From: Allolobophora icterica
Lineage: Eukaryota > Annelida > Clitellata > Crassiclitellata > Lumbricidae
DNA length: 64,000 nt
Assembly: GCA_963556255.1 (NCBI GenBank)
Contig: OY744605.1
Location: 7,135,114 to 7,199,113 of the forward strand
Direction: 5' to 3'
Below the pieces are notes generated by a model, which was given only the letters and a program-made list of their open reading frames with translations, ran no database searches and was not told the origin of the DNA. The position numbers and the translations under genes are program-made. Positions 48,422 to 59,095 of the stretch are shown here, piece after piece. Every line of letters begins with the position of its first letter. The stretch's first letter is position 1.

Positions 48422-48968
48422 AGTCCTCGTCTCTGTTCAAATATGGACTTCATACCACGGAATTCTTTCTTCATATTGCGGAATTCAAGTCCATTTTTGA
48501 TCCTGAGCGGTTGCCATCGAGATAATCCTCTGTCATGCGTGTTCTAGTTTGTGCTTAGTTTGCGTTGCGTTTCTGTGTTTTTGTTTTATTACTTAGTGAC
48601 AATTGACATTTTTATCTCATTTCGTCTCCGACGGACTTTTTATTAGTTTTAGGTTGCATTCGTGGACTCTTAGTCACTCGATCGTGTGCTTATATTAGTA
48701 TTCGTTATCCTAGACGTTGTTTTTGCGTATTAGAGACTCTTAGCTTTAACTGCTTTTGACGTTCTTCTTAGCATTTTGTCTCATGTTTCATCGTCATCTC
48801 TTTCGTCTTGCATTTGGATTTTATGCCTCGTTTTTTTTTTCTTCTATGTCATTTCGTGCGTTTCGTTTCCTTCTTAGTCACTGACTCTGATAGTTGTGTT
48901 TTGGGGTGGGTCCCTTTTCTCATTTATTTCCAAAACCAGGAGGTTTTGATGTGGTGGCTGTGGGGGAA
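48422..48968 (+). other. Untranslated 3' interior of the LTR element
   Basis: No ORF of note; ends in the purine tract before the 3' LTR. Confidence 0.5.
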
Positions 48969-49488
48969 TATCACGGTTTAACATTACATTATATACATAT
49001 TACGTATAAATATATTTAGCACTACTTGCCTACTAGAAGGGGTTGTATCTTATTTTTAGCCTGGAGCCAGTCATGTACCGTTAGCCTAGGATAGCTGCCT
49101 CGGGGTGTTCGCTCATCCTTGCTTGCGCTGCAACTGTCTTGAGTGGCACGTGTTACCTTAACCGTTGGGCTCCTTAGATGGAGGTATCTGCTTGGCTTGG
49201 GGGATGCTGCCTAAACTCGCTGCCTGACCGCTTACCTATAAAACCCTCTGTCTCAAGACATTTGGCCTGACTGCTTGGGGAATCGTTCGGAGTCCTAACC
49301 TCTAGGTAAGACTGTCGTCTCAGTGACTAAAGCTCAGCGCATTTCATTCATATCATCTACTCATTATATTTAGCTAACCGCATATTTGTAATTGTTGTTC
49401 TTATGTAATAAACCTCATATATTGTCATTATGTCTATTTGTCCTGTGGCTAGTTCCCTTGTAAATAGTGTAATATAGATATCACGATA
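48969..49488 (+). repeat. 3' LTR
   Basis: Same length as the 5' LTR; I see one difference (tagcatt against tagcact near the start). A purine run TGTGGGGGAA just before it is the likely polypurine tract. Confidence 0.95.
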
Positions 49489-50330
49489 GTGGTATGCTTT
49501 ATTCCTTATATAAACACTCAAATGCATTAATTTTCACAGTCATCGGGCATGCGCACATGAAGCGGAGCCCATGTATCCTTCATAGTTTCAGTCTTAAGAT
49601 TTCTCTGACTTATCGGATTTCAACATAACGACTTCTGCACTGAATTATACCTTTTGCCACGATTTCACTTGAAGCGACCATTAAACATTTATGCGTCATG
49701 ATAAGGGCGCCATAGAAGTCATTAGATTTGATATCTTATCTGATGTCAAGAAACCGAATTATACAATTTGTCAGTGGCATTGAGAATTTTAATTTAATAT
49801 TTTCCTAACCTAATCTAGTCTGATATCTTCTATATCGACGTCACCTTGATGGCCAAAGAGTCATTCGATGGTTGCTTGATAAGCAGCTGGAAAGGTACTT
49901 CTTAATCGGATACCAGACTGATACATTCTCCAAGAAAACGTAAGTTAAAATTGATACAGGAAAGTCGTAAGTATAACAAGTGTTTGCCTTTGACTCAATC
50001 CTGAGCAAGCTTCTAATTAGTAATGACAAGACTGATCCTATACAGGCAAACGTCCGTAATAACTGCCAATCGTGCTTTCTCAATCTGCTTTGTTTTCAGA
50101 CTTTCCACTTTAATACTTTAAATAAGTTGAATCTGTTAAGAAAGAAGATTAACTAAACAATTGAAGTAACAGTATAACGAATTTAATTGAAAATTTACTG
50201 AAATGAAATTATTAGTCTGCACGCTGAATTATGACGTAACCGTAAAAACTGAAGACGCATAACAAAGCATGACGTCACAGTAAAAACTGCTGAATATAAC
50301 AAAGCAACACAATTAATGTTTAACAGTCAT
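49489..50330. repeat. Duplicate blocks B end and C (right)
   Basis: First about 95 bp match 2310-2435, then the match jumps to 7050. The left copy thus has about 4.6 kb extra (2435-7050) holding the zinc-finger exon, two MITEs and the tRNA gene. Confidence 0.8.
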
Positions 50331-50404
50331 CGGATATCTAGAAGATCAGTCCGTTCAGACGGAAAGGCAGCCTTTGGTGGTTGAGCAATTTGGAAAAGAC
50401 AAAT

Positions 50405-51105
50405 CGTCGCCTGAGAATTATCTTGGCGTATCTCCATTTTCCAAAATTCCGAGATAAACGAGGTAGAAGTTTGGGCCGCATTTTGCGGAAAAATGAGAAA
50501 TTCAGTGCAATAAGTAGGGCATTGTCAAATTACAGTTCACACACCGACGTCATATTAAAACATCAACATTGCATAAAGATTTTGCATTTAAAAAATTAAC
50601 AATTATAGTTGTTATTCTGAAATTTGTGAAAATTTTGTATAAACTGGATTTACAAATATTACAAACCATCTTTCTGAAAACAAAGACATGAAATGATTAA
50701 ATTAAGCAACGACCAATTATTACAGAGTGTTTTCGTTAAAATATTCATCTACATAGTCCGGATTTTTAAAAGAAAAACTTCTAATTGTCTGGATATGCGA
50801 CACTATAGTCCAGCTAAGCGCATAGGTTCATACTGTTGTATCTCCTGCGCGTCCAATCAGCGACGAGCTTTCTGTGGACATACAACAACAGAGACTGCTA
50901 CACTATGAATGCTGTATGGAGATACGATAAAATTTTTCTGAAAACAGGACATACGACAGTATATTTTGTTGAATATCTTTAAAACGACCTATCGTATCTC
51001 CTAGCCATTGAAACTGAAGAAAGATCAAAACAACTCTGCTACAAATCAACTCTTAACTCTTTTCGAAAAAAAGTGGAGATACGACAAGATAATTCTCAGG
51101 CGACG
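50405..51105. mobile_element. MITE with 33-bp inverted ends
   Basis: Left end CGTCGCCTGAGAATTATCTT and its inverse at 51074-51105; possible AAAT flanks. The word 'ggagatacga' recurs at least five times in both orientations. Confidence 0.7.
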
Positions 51106-51754
51106 AAATATTAAATTTGAAAAGGAATAATCTAAAGTATAACACCAGTGTTTGCCTTTAACTCTGTCCAGAGCAAGTTAACCATTCAGAACATCTGGTG
51201 ATTGATGCTAACTTCAAGTTCCAGCACTCAAGCAATTCTGAATTCATCATCAGCTGCCACAAAAATAGACAGGTTCCCATCAGCCAGATGTTACGTGCAT
51301 GCGTGAGTTTGGTGGCGTGGGTCATCTTCAGTCGCCTGAAACATCGGTCGACTACAAACTATACTTTCTATGTAACATAGCATTTTACAACGTTTATTAA
51401 TTAGTAAGCTCTATGACGCCGGTGTCTAATACAAAATTTAATGTCTTACACATAAAACGTTACTTTTTTATTTACTTATTTATATTTTAATTATTCTATT
51501 AATTTATTGTACTTATTGTGCATTCAACGTCAGTAAATCTTATTCTGAGTCGTGAGATAAGTATGCACGAACAATTTATCCATAATTAATCCACAGAGTT
51601 TTCTCAGCAGGCTCAAACCTGCAATGGTTGGATTATCGATCCAGTGCGCTACGGAATAGACCAACAGGCCACACATGACATTAAACAGTGACATTAAGCA
51701 AGTGGTTCTGAGAGAATAAAAAATTAAAGAATTCTTTGCCAGTTCAAAGAAGGA

Positions 51755-51800
51755 ACAACCTGACTTTGACTGGAGGCTCGCTTTCGATTGAACTCTTGGA
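51755..51800 (-). pseudogene. Relic of the 3' end of gene 1 exon 7 (WWE)
   Basis: 'tgactttgactggaggctcgc' here matches 'tgactttgatggcaggtgc' at 29430-29450, and the flanking 'ctttgccagttcaaagaaggaac' matches 29391-29404. The donor and most of the exon are gone. Confidence 0.5.
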
Positions 51801-51899
51801 TACAGAAAGCGAAATTACTAAGCAATAATATTAACAGCAAATTACACGTAAGAAAACCGCGTGAAATGAGAACAAGCATGAGTACAGCTTATTGGCAAT

Positions 51900-52265
51900 G
51901 TCTCCAGGTTTGGCCATAAAGCTTCCTTTATGCGGGATACTTTACACTGGCTCTCCGTCCTGCAGCGTATTCAGTTTCAGAATCTGACCCTTGTGCGCAA
52001 TTGTCTTGTTGGCTATGCTCCGTCATACTTTAGGGATTTCTGCATTTCAGTTTCCTCGATCCCGGGTCCTGGCACCCTTCGATCATCTGCCCACAGACTT
52101 CTGACTATCCTTCGCATGCTTTCTGCTTCAGCTCATTCCAGAAGCTTTGCCTCTGTTTGACCCACCAGCTGGAATCGTCTTTCGCGAGAGCTGTCGCTCG
52201 ATCTCCTCATTTTATCCCTTCCACAGTTTCGCAAGCGCCTGAAGTCTATTATTATTATTCGGCAG
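51900..52265 (+). pseudogene. LINE C-terminal fragment
   Basis: MRDTLHWLSVLQRIQFQNLT and APSYFRDFCISVSSIPG; ends in att repeats. Confidence 0.75.
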
Positions 52266-52289
52266 TAATTTATTATTATTATTATTAAT

Positions 52290-53500
52290 TAATTAAATTT
52301 GTAACGCGCATATGGTCACACCGAAATGTGAGTCTGAGGCGCGGATAGTCAGCCGCCAAGAGAAGATGCAGTTAGATATCCAAGTGTTTGAAAGCCAAGG
52401 AGAAATAGTGAGTTTTGAGTCTCTTTTTGAAGGCAGAAAGTGAATTTGAGCTACGAAGAGAGACTGGCAGTCGATTCCATTCCTTGGGGGCAGAGACATG
52501 GAATGCACGCGAGCCCATAACTGTTCTGCATCTTGGCTCAGCTAAAAGGCCCGTACTTGATGATCGCAAGCAACGCGGAGGGATGTAAGGAGTTAGTAGT
52601 GATTGAAGGTAGGGAGGTGTGCTGGTGCTGAGGGCTTTACATGTCAAACAGGCCAACATGAATTTTATTCTGAACTCAACAGGAAGCCAATGCAGTTCAT
52701 GGAGTAGGACCGAGGAGCTTGTTCGTAGTGGAACACGCAGTACCACACGAGCTTAGGAGTTTTGGATGCGTTGCAACCTGTTGAGTTCATGGTCTGAGAG
52801 ACCAACAAAAACAGAATTAGCATAATCAAGGCGAGAGGAAACAAGGGAACAGGCTATGGTTTGCGACATGTTCTTAGTAAGAGCCGATCTGATGTGACGT
52901 ATTGGTCTGATATGATAGAAACAAGATTTACAAAGGTTTGTTATGTGTGGTCGAAATGTGAGCTTCCTGTCTAGGGTTACTCCAAGTGTTTTGACAGTGT
53001 CTGATAGTGGCACAGCAGTACCAGCGAGGTTGATGCTAGAAAGTGAAGGAAAAGAACGCAGGCGTTGGTGTGAACCAAACAAAATAGCCTCAGACTTGTC
53101 TGGGTTTATGGCCAAACCATTGAAACAGAACCATGCATACAAAGATGAGAGACACTCCTCAAGTTTTAGTTTGCCAGACTGATCAGTGTGTGACAAGGCA
53201 ATATGGAGCTGATTATCATCCGCATACTGTTGTAAATTGACTCCGAAGTTATTAGCTATACGACTGATTGGGGAAATAAAGATTGTAAATAATAAAAGGC
53301 TAAGGACAGATCCCTGTGGCACTCCAGCATTACAAACAGTGGGCTCAGACCGAGCGCTACCGATGCAAACCTGCTGATTCCGATTGCATGGGTAGGAAGC
53401 CAGCCAGTTTAAGGCTGTCCCAGAGACACCAAAGCTTTTGGAGAGTCTTGATAGGAGTACTTGGTGGTCTACGGTGGTTCAGGTCAGAAGCGCCACTGAT
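52290..53500 (-). pseudogene. LINE RT, C-terminal two thirds
   Basis: MPQGSVLSLLLFTIFISPI (B), LQQYADDNQLHIALSHTDQS (C), VKTLGVTLDRKLTFRPHI, then in another frame LLHELHWLPVEFRIKFMLAC and AFHVSAPKEWNRLP. One frame break at about 52750. Confidence 0.88.
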
Positions 53501-53589
53501 GAGCTTTTTCTTGAATTGGCGCTTTATAAAATTTAATGTCGGAATACAAATACATATAAAATTAAAATTAAAAGTACTACTACAAATGC

Positions 53590-53880
53590 AATTACAGCAT
53601 ATATGCCTATATCGTATTCTTCAACCACTTCTTTGATGTCCTTGAGAACGTCATCAATCGCTTTCTGAGACAGTGCATAGATCGAGAGGATGATCGTGCT
53701 GCTCGATTGCTGAGGATGTCTTTCTTCGTGCTGCTCCTGGCTCTGTTGAAATGAATCAGCGATTGTTCTTTTTCTTAGCATCGAACCACTTTCATCCTCT
53801 GAAATTTCATAATTACCCATAGGTTTACTGTCGCGCTGGTCATTGACGCCACCATGTACTTTACTCCCAATTCAATTTTA
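53590..53880 (-). pseudogene. Relic of gene 1 exon 5 in the duplicated copy, with a hydrophobic tail
   Basis: IILSIYALSQKAIDDVLKDI matches gene 1 exon 5 (SGKAIDDVLKDI). The upstream intron sequence also matches 31980-32230. The acceptor seen in gene 1 is lost, and the frame runs past the old homology into a hydrophobic run (AVIAFVVVLLILILYVFVF) and a stop near 53533. It reads as a broken exon of a former TRIM-PARP copy. Use as an alternative tail-anchored last exon of gene 2 is possible, but no phase-0 acceptor is evident. Confidence 0.6.
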
Positions 53881-54204
53881 AAAAGCGCCAGAGGAAAATA
53901 TAGAGCAGATAAATTCTTCGGGTTTAGGCAGGGAATCATGAACTTTGAAAGATTTAAGAAAAACTGGGTTGTCATAAATAAAACATAGAAAGTGGCTTCT
54001 GCTTAATTGTTGACGTTTGTCTAGACACAGCCAATGATTGGATAAACATGGATCAGCATCCGTCCTGCTCTACTTTGTATAGAAGCACCTCTGATAATTC
54101 GATATGACTCAGTTTCAGAATCACACTACATAAGACAAATCAGTGGAATCCTGGATAAGAGTCATAAGACTGGATAAGACTAAATTTAAAGCTGAGATGT
54201 AACT

Positions 54205-54930
<726 letters not shown>

Positions 54931-54966
54931 TTTTCTGAGTGAACAGAACCTTGACATGAATACTCG

Positions 54967-54967
54967 G

Positions 54968-55066
<99 letters not shown>

Positions 55067-55234
55067 TATCAGCCCAGCAGGACTTGGACGAGGGTTAGCC
55101 GTTCCGGAAAAAACAACTAATTTAATCTCTAAGACCCTGAGGGAACGAAGTACCTCAGGGCAAAAAAAAATAATAATAATAATAATAATTATAATAATAA
55201 TAATAATGATAATAATAATAATAATAATAATAAC

Positions 55235-55310
<76 letters not shown>

Positions 55311-55388
55311 TTAACAATAATAATAATAATAATAATAATTTTTAATAATAATTTATAATAATAATAATAATAATAATAACAATAATAG
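54967..55388. repeat. (AAT)n tracts flanking a LINE tail
   Basis: 54967-55064 and 55168-55388, with GAT and AAC interruptions. Confidence 0.97.
55065..55165 (-). repeat. LINE 3' tail
   Basis: 'cctgaggtacttcgttccct' and 'aacggctaaccctcgtcc' on the minus strand, flanked by AAT tracts on both sides. Confidence 0.5.
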
Positions 55389-55801
55389 TTTGTATAATTT
55401 TTTACTCCTAACATAATTTTTTCCTGATGGATTATGTTTACCTCGGGTAAAAACAATAATAATACTTAAACCACTGATGGAAACCTTCCATCGACAAAAC
55501 ATAGGTTTTTGTACTCTCCAGATATTTTTTAATTCCTCAGAGATCTGAAGTAGCTAGGGGCAAAAAAATAATGATTTTAGATAGATCGCAAAGACATACT
55601 TCTATTTTCGTTGGTTTTTGTTTGGGAGATAGTGTTCGGTAGATGTTTTGATAAATCGACTCTGCTTAACGGGCATTATAATAATAAAAAATTATCATCA
55701 ACTTAACGGAATGCAGAACCTGTTTGGTTAGTGCTGGCCGCTTCTTGATTTTGTACTGATTGCTTTAAAGGTTGATGCTTCAATAAAGTTTGCAGTATGC
55801 T

Positions 55802-56626
55802 CAGTGGCGTAGAAAGGTTTTTGGGGGCCCTTGTGCAGAGCTTCGATGATGGGCCCCTTGAACCCCTTCGATTTGAAAAAAACCGCTGTTCGAAAAACGC
55901 TTGGCGCTTTTGCGATATTTGCTTATTTCGCACCGTGAAAATATGCAAATATCACAAATCGCACCCCAATTAAATAATAATTAAATAATTACACTTCAAT
56001 TATTTTCTCCGATTTATTTTTTATAAAAATTGTTATTTTTATTTCTCCAGGCTAGCATAAAAAAAATTAAACTAGGCCTAGGGCATAATTAATCTAAAAC
56101 ATTGTTCCATCTGCCTTGACTGCTAAAATATGAATTATCCACTCTTCAATTCTGTCAAATTGTGAAACAGTTGGGTTGGTTGGTAAAAATAACGAAATCG
56201 TTTCCGCGCCTTCTCTTACACAAAAATATCTACCGCGTTTGAAGTGTCAAGCTTTCTGGCATGTTCATTTCTATTGACAAGATTGCCACTTCTGACATTG
56301 TACTTCGTATATAGTTTTTGATTAGCTTCAATTTTGAAAATGATCGTTCACATGGCGCAACAGTCACAGGCAAAGTCAACAGGAACATGTAGGCAGTGCA
56401 GACATCATCGCTGAATGGCAGTGAATGTAGATGAGAGTCAACGAGTAACAGTTGTGCAATTTCGAAGATAGTTGATCATTTGAGTGTTTATTACTGTGCA
56501 CGTTGTTGCTAACTTGCTGTGCATGTAGATTCACTTCTAGGCTAAAATTGATACTCGCTGCCAGAGGCCCTTCTGACCGCCGGGGGCCCTTGTGCACAAC
56601 CTGCACAACCCATTGCTACGCCCCTG
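55802..56626 (-). mobile_element. hAT element relic with C-terminal transposase fragment
   Basis: Ends CAGTGGCGTAG and CTACGCCCCTG. On the minus strand about 56415-56230 reads LPVTVAPCERSFSKLKLIKN and RSTMSEVAILSIEMN, the dimerisation region of hAT transposases of the ZMYM1-like group. No clear target duplication. Confidence 0.65.
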
Positions 56627-56847
56627 AAGGCGTCATCTTGTGACAAGTGAACGACCTCAGCTTTGTTCTCAATTATCACGAAGACCGTCAAAACGAAGCC
56701 AGTCTTCTTAGCATTCCCGTCAATTTCATCGGTAACAACTTCATAAAACATTTATCACTATACCTCATTGCCTCTTAAGAATACATATCTCTACAAACTC
56801 AGCTTCACAAGTGTAGACCTATAACCGTAATCGTAAACATAAATTAA

Positions 56848-57000
56848 TATAGTGCCTCTACCACGAAACTCCACAGAGGTGTTCCCGACAAAAGATGAAC
56901 AGATCGAAAAGAGTCGTGTTCAGTCGCTGGCGAAATAGAAGCAGATCGAAGAAAGGAAACTCTTGTTGCAATTTGCATCGCAGCCTGTTCCAGAATGCTG
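56848..57000 (-). pseudogene. LINE 3' tail fragment
   Basis: 'atatagtgcctctaccacg' followed by decayed C-terminal coding traces. Confidence 0.5.
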
Positions 57001-57038
57001 TTGTCTTCACTTTTTCTTACTTTCTCACCTACTTAAAC

Positions 57039-57241
57039 CAGGGCTTTATTTCAGCCGGAACGAACCGGAACGGCGTTCCGGCACCTTTTTTCAGCTACTA
57101 AAAATACTGTTTTCAGTGTTTATTCAGACCCCTACCAACACCCAATCCCGTTTTTCTCGTGATTTTAGCCCGCCCATAAATGTTGCGTTCCGGAACCTAT
57201 TGTTCCGTTCCGGAACCTTTTTTTCTAGAAAAAAAGCACTG
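57039..57241. mobile_element. hAT-type MITE, second copy of the 'gttccggaac' family
   Basis: Ends CAGGGCTTTATTTC and GAAAAAAAGCACTG; perfect 8-bp flanks ACTTAAAC at 57031-57038 and 57242-57249. Confidence 0.8.
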
Positions 57242-57249
57242 ACTTAAAC

Positions 57250-57599
57250 TATACTTTTTCCTTACCTCAACTTATAGGTAATTTAACTATGGTGCGTGGC
57301 TGTCAATTCACACGAACACATTCCGAAAACCTTTTAAATATTCTTCAATTCAACGCTCAAGAAAACCAAGACTAATCTATAGTACACTGTACTCTACCCT
57401 GTTGAAATTTCAAATCGCTTTCTCAGCTTATTCTTGCGTGCCACACCCGCTTATTAGACATGCAAGGTCGACTACTCAACATATATTCAGCCAAACGCAA
57501 ACATTGGCGCACAGGAATTTTGTAAAGTGCCTTAGTGAATTAGGGATTTTACAAATTGGCTAAAAATTTCATGCATTTTACAAAATCCCTGATTTTACA
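57250..57599. other. No gene recognised
   Basis: AT-rich, no frame of note. Confidence 0.4.
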
Positions 57600-57663
57600 A
57601 CCACACACACACACACACGCACGCACGCACGCACGCACGCACGACGGCAGGCACGCACGCACG

Positions 57664-57694
<31 letters not shown>

Positions 57695-57790
57695 ACACAC
57701 ACACACATATATATATATATGTATATATGTATATATGTATATATGTATGTATGTATATATGTATATATGTATATATGTATATATTATTAT
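57600..57790. repeat. Compound CA/CGCA/TA/GTAT microsatellite
   Basis: CA and CACG units, then TATATG units, then ATT. Confidence 0.95.
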
Positions 57791-57799
57791 TATTATTAT

Positions 57800-58115
57800 T
57801 AATGAGCTTTTATATAGCGCCCCTTCAAGGTTATCTACTCAGGAGCGCTCCTAGTCCAATCACGGCTAAAGAGAGTAGTTTTTAAGTTTGTAAGAAACAA
57901 GGTAGAGTGAGTCAGAGGGACCAGGCGAAGTGCAACAGGAAGGCCATTCCAGGTTGCAGGTCCAGCGACCGAAAAAGAACGTCGCTGCATAATGGCGGGC
58001 CGTGGACCAATAGCTCGGCCTGGTCAGCCGAGCGAAGAGCAGATCTCCGCAAGACCCCCGAGGTAGAGCGACACAACTCCCGCAGGTATGGGGGAGCAAG
58101 TCCCTCTAGACAACG

Positions 58116-58154
<39 letters not shown>

Positions 58155-58238
58155 ACTATATATATATATATATATAGACCCCGAGGTAGAGCGACACAAC
58201 TCCCGCAGGTATGGGGGAGCAAGTCCCTCTAGACAACG

Positions 58239-58327
<89 letters not shown>

Positions 58328-58330
58328 TCA
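57800..58330 (-). pseudogene. LINE 3' end with a duplicated block and TA tracts
   Basis: Tail 'tatagcgccccttcaagg' and [16 protein letters not shown] on the minus strand. A block of about 65 bp ('ccgaggtagagcgacacaac' to 'tctagacaacgcc') occurs twice (58055-58119; 58180-58242), each followed by a TA tract. Confidence 0.75.
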
Positions 58331-59014
58331 ATCAAATGTCCGACATGCATGTTAATTAAACTAATCAAAATAAACTCAAACTTAAATCAATGTCAATGCT
58401 TTAAGACAGCGAGTACACAGTTACATTTTGGAAGTACGAAACGGGGCAATAACCGTATCGCCTTCCATATATTAATGCATACATTATGCAATAACCAACT
58501 ATAGCCTACATATTTTCAGTTACAATTACATTAAAATTAATTTCCCAATTAATTCAAAACGTACTACGAAGCTTGCAGCTGCTTGGCCTAATTTTTGTCA
58601 TAATTAGGCCTACTCTTGAAATTAACGTTCAAATCTTTGAAAATAGCGTGCTATAATATATTCAACATTGTTTGAGCCACAAACCATCAATAGACTTTAA
58701 TGTTTACGCAATTATAAAGTTAACAGTAGGCAACTCGTACGCAATAATTCTTGTTGTACAAAACAATGACTATACGATCAATTCTATTAAGATTCATCTT
58801 TATGGAAGACACGGAAGACGAGATTTTGAAGTAATTATAATTATATGAACCTAGGCCAAAATTAAGCTTTCTATGGGCAACATTTGTCAAGTTAACAAAA
58901 ATTAAACCAGTCAAACTTCAACCAACAAAAGTAGACTTGTTTCATAATTATGTTCAATCAATATGCGTTCCGGTTTCTCACGTTTTAGGATTATACGTTG
59001 AAGACGTAACGAGA
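58331..59014. other. 3' flank of gene 2, nothing recognised
   Basis: AT-rich. The 3' untranslated region of gene 2 should start here. Confidence 0.4.
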
Positions 59015-59095
59015 CTACATGGCTAGTTCTCTGCAAGAGCCGTACAGAATCTGAAGCCAAGACGCGATAGTCTGAGGAATGTGGGTTGCACGGTC
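59015..59095 (-). CDS. Gene 2 exon 5: short C-terminus and stop
   Basis: Acceptor 'ctcttatacag'; phase-0 entry gives [20 protein letters not shown], six more residues, then TAG at 59017-59015. The 'GE.RA.h' continuation fits the end of an LTD. This is the least certain exon, because short terminal exons are easily mispredicted. No AATAAA was noticed close by. Confidence 0.5.
   Translation of the reverse strand, partial: DRATHIPQTIASWLQILYGSCRELAM

Larger units (their letters stand above)
41720..49488 (+). mobile_element. Young Ty3/gypsy-type LTR retrotransposon with env, internally deleted
   Basis: Two 520-bp LTRs bound a 6.7-kb interior. Target duplication GTGG (up to 6 bp, as the flanking TA is ambiguous) follows from the same site being empty in the left duplicate at about 2301-2320. 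The interior holds a gag-like remnant, then integrase with a chromodomain-like tail, about 1.76 kb without ORF, and an envelope-like region in three overlapping frames. Protease, RT and RNase H are absent, so this copy cannot move by itself. Confidence 0.93.

Noticed and set aside
51360..51430. 'gacgccggtgtctaata' as the inverted partner of the window's first bases
   Set aside because: A short match only; too little to define an element spanning the window.
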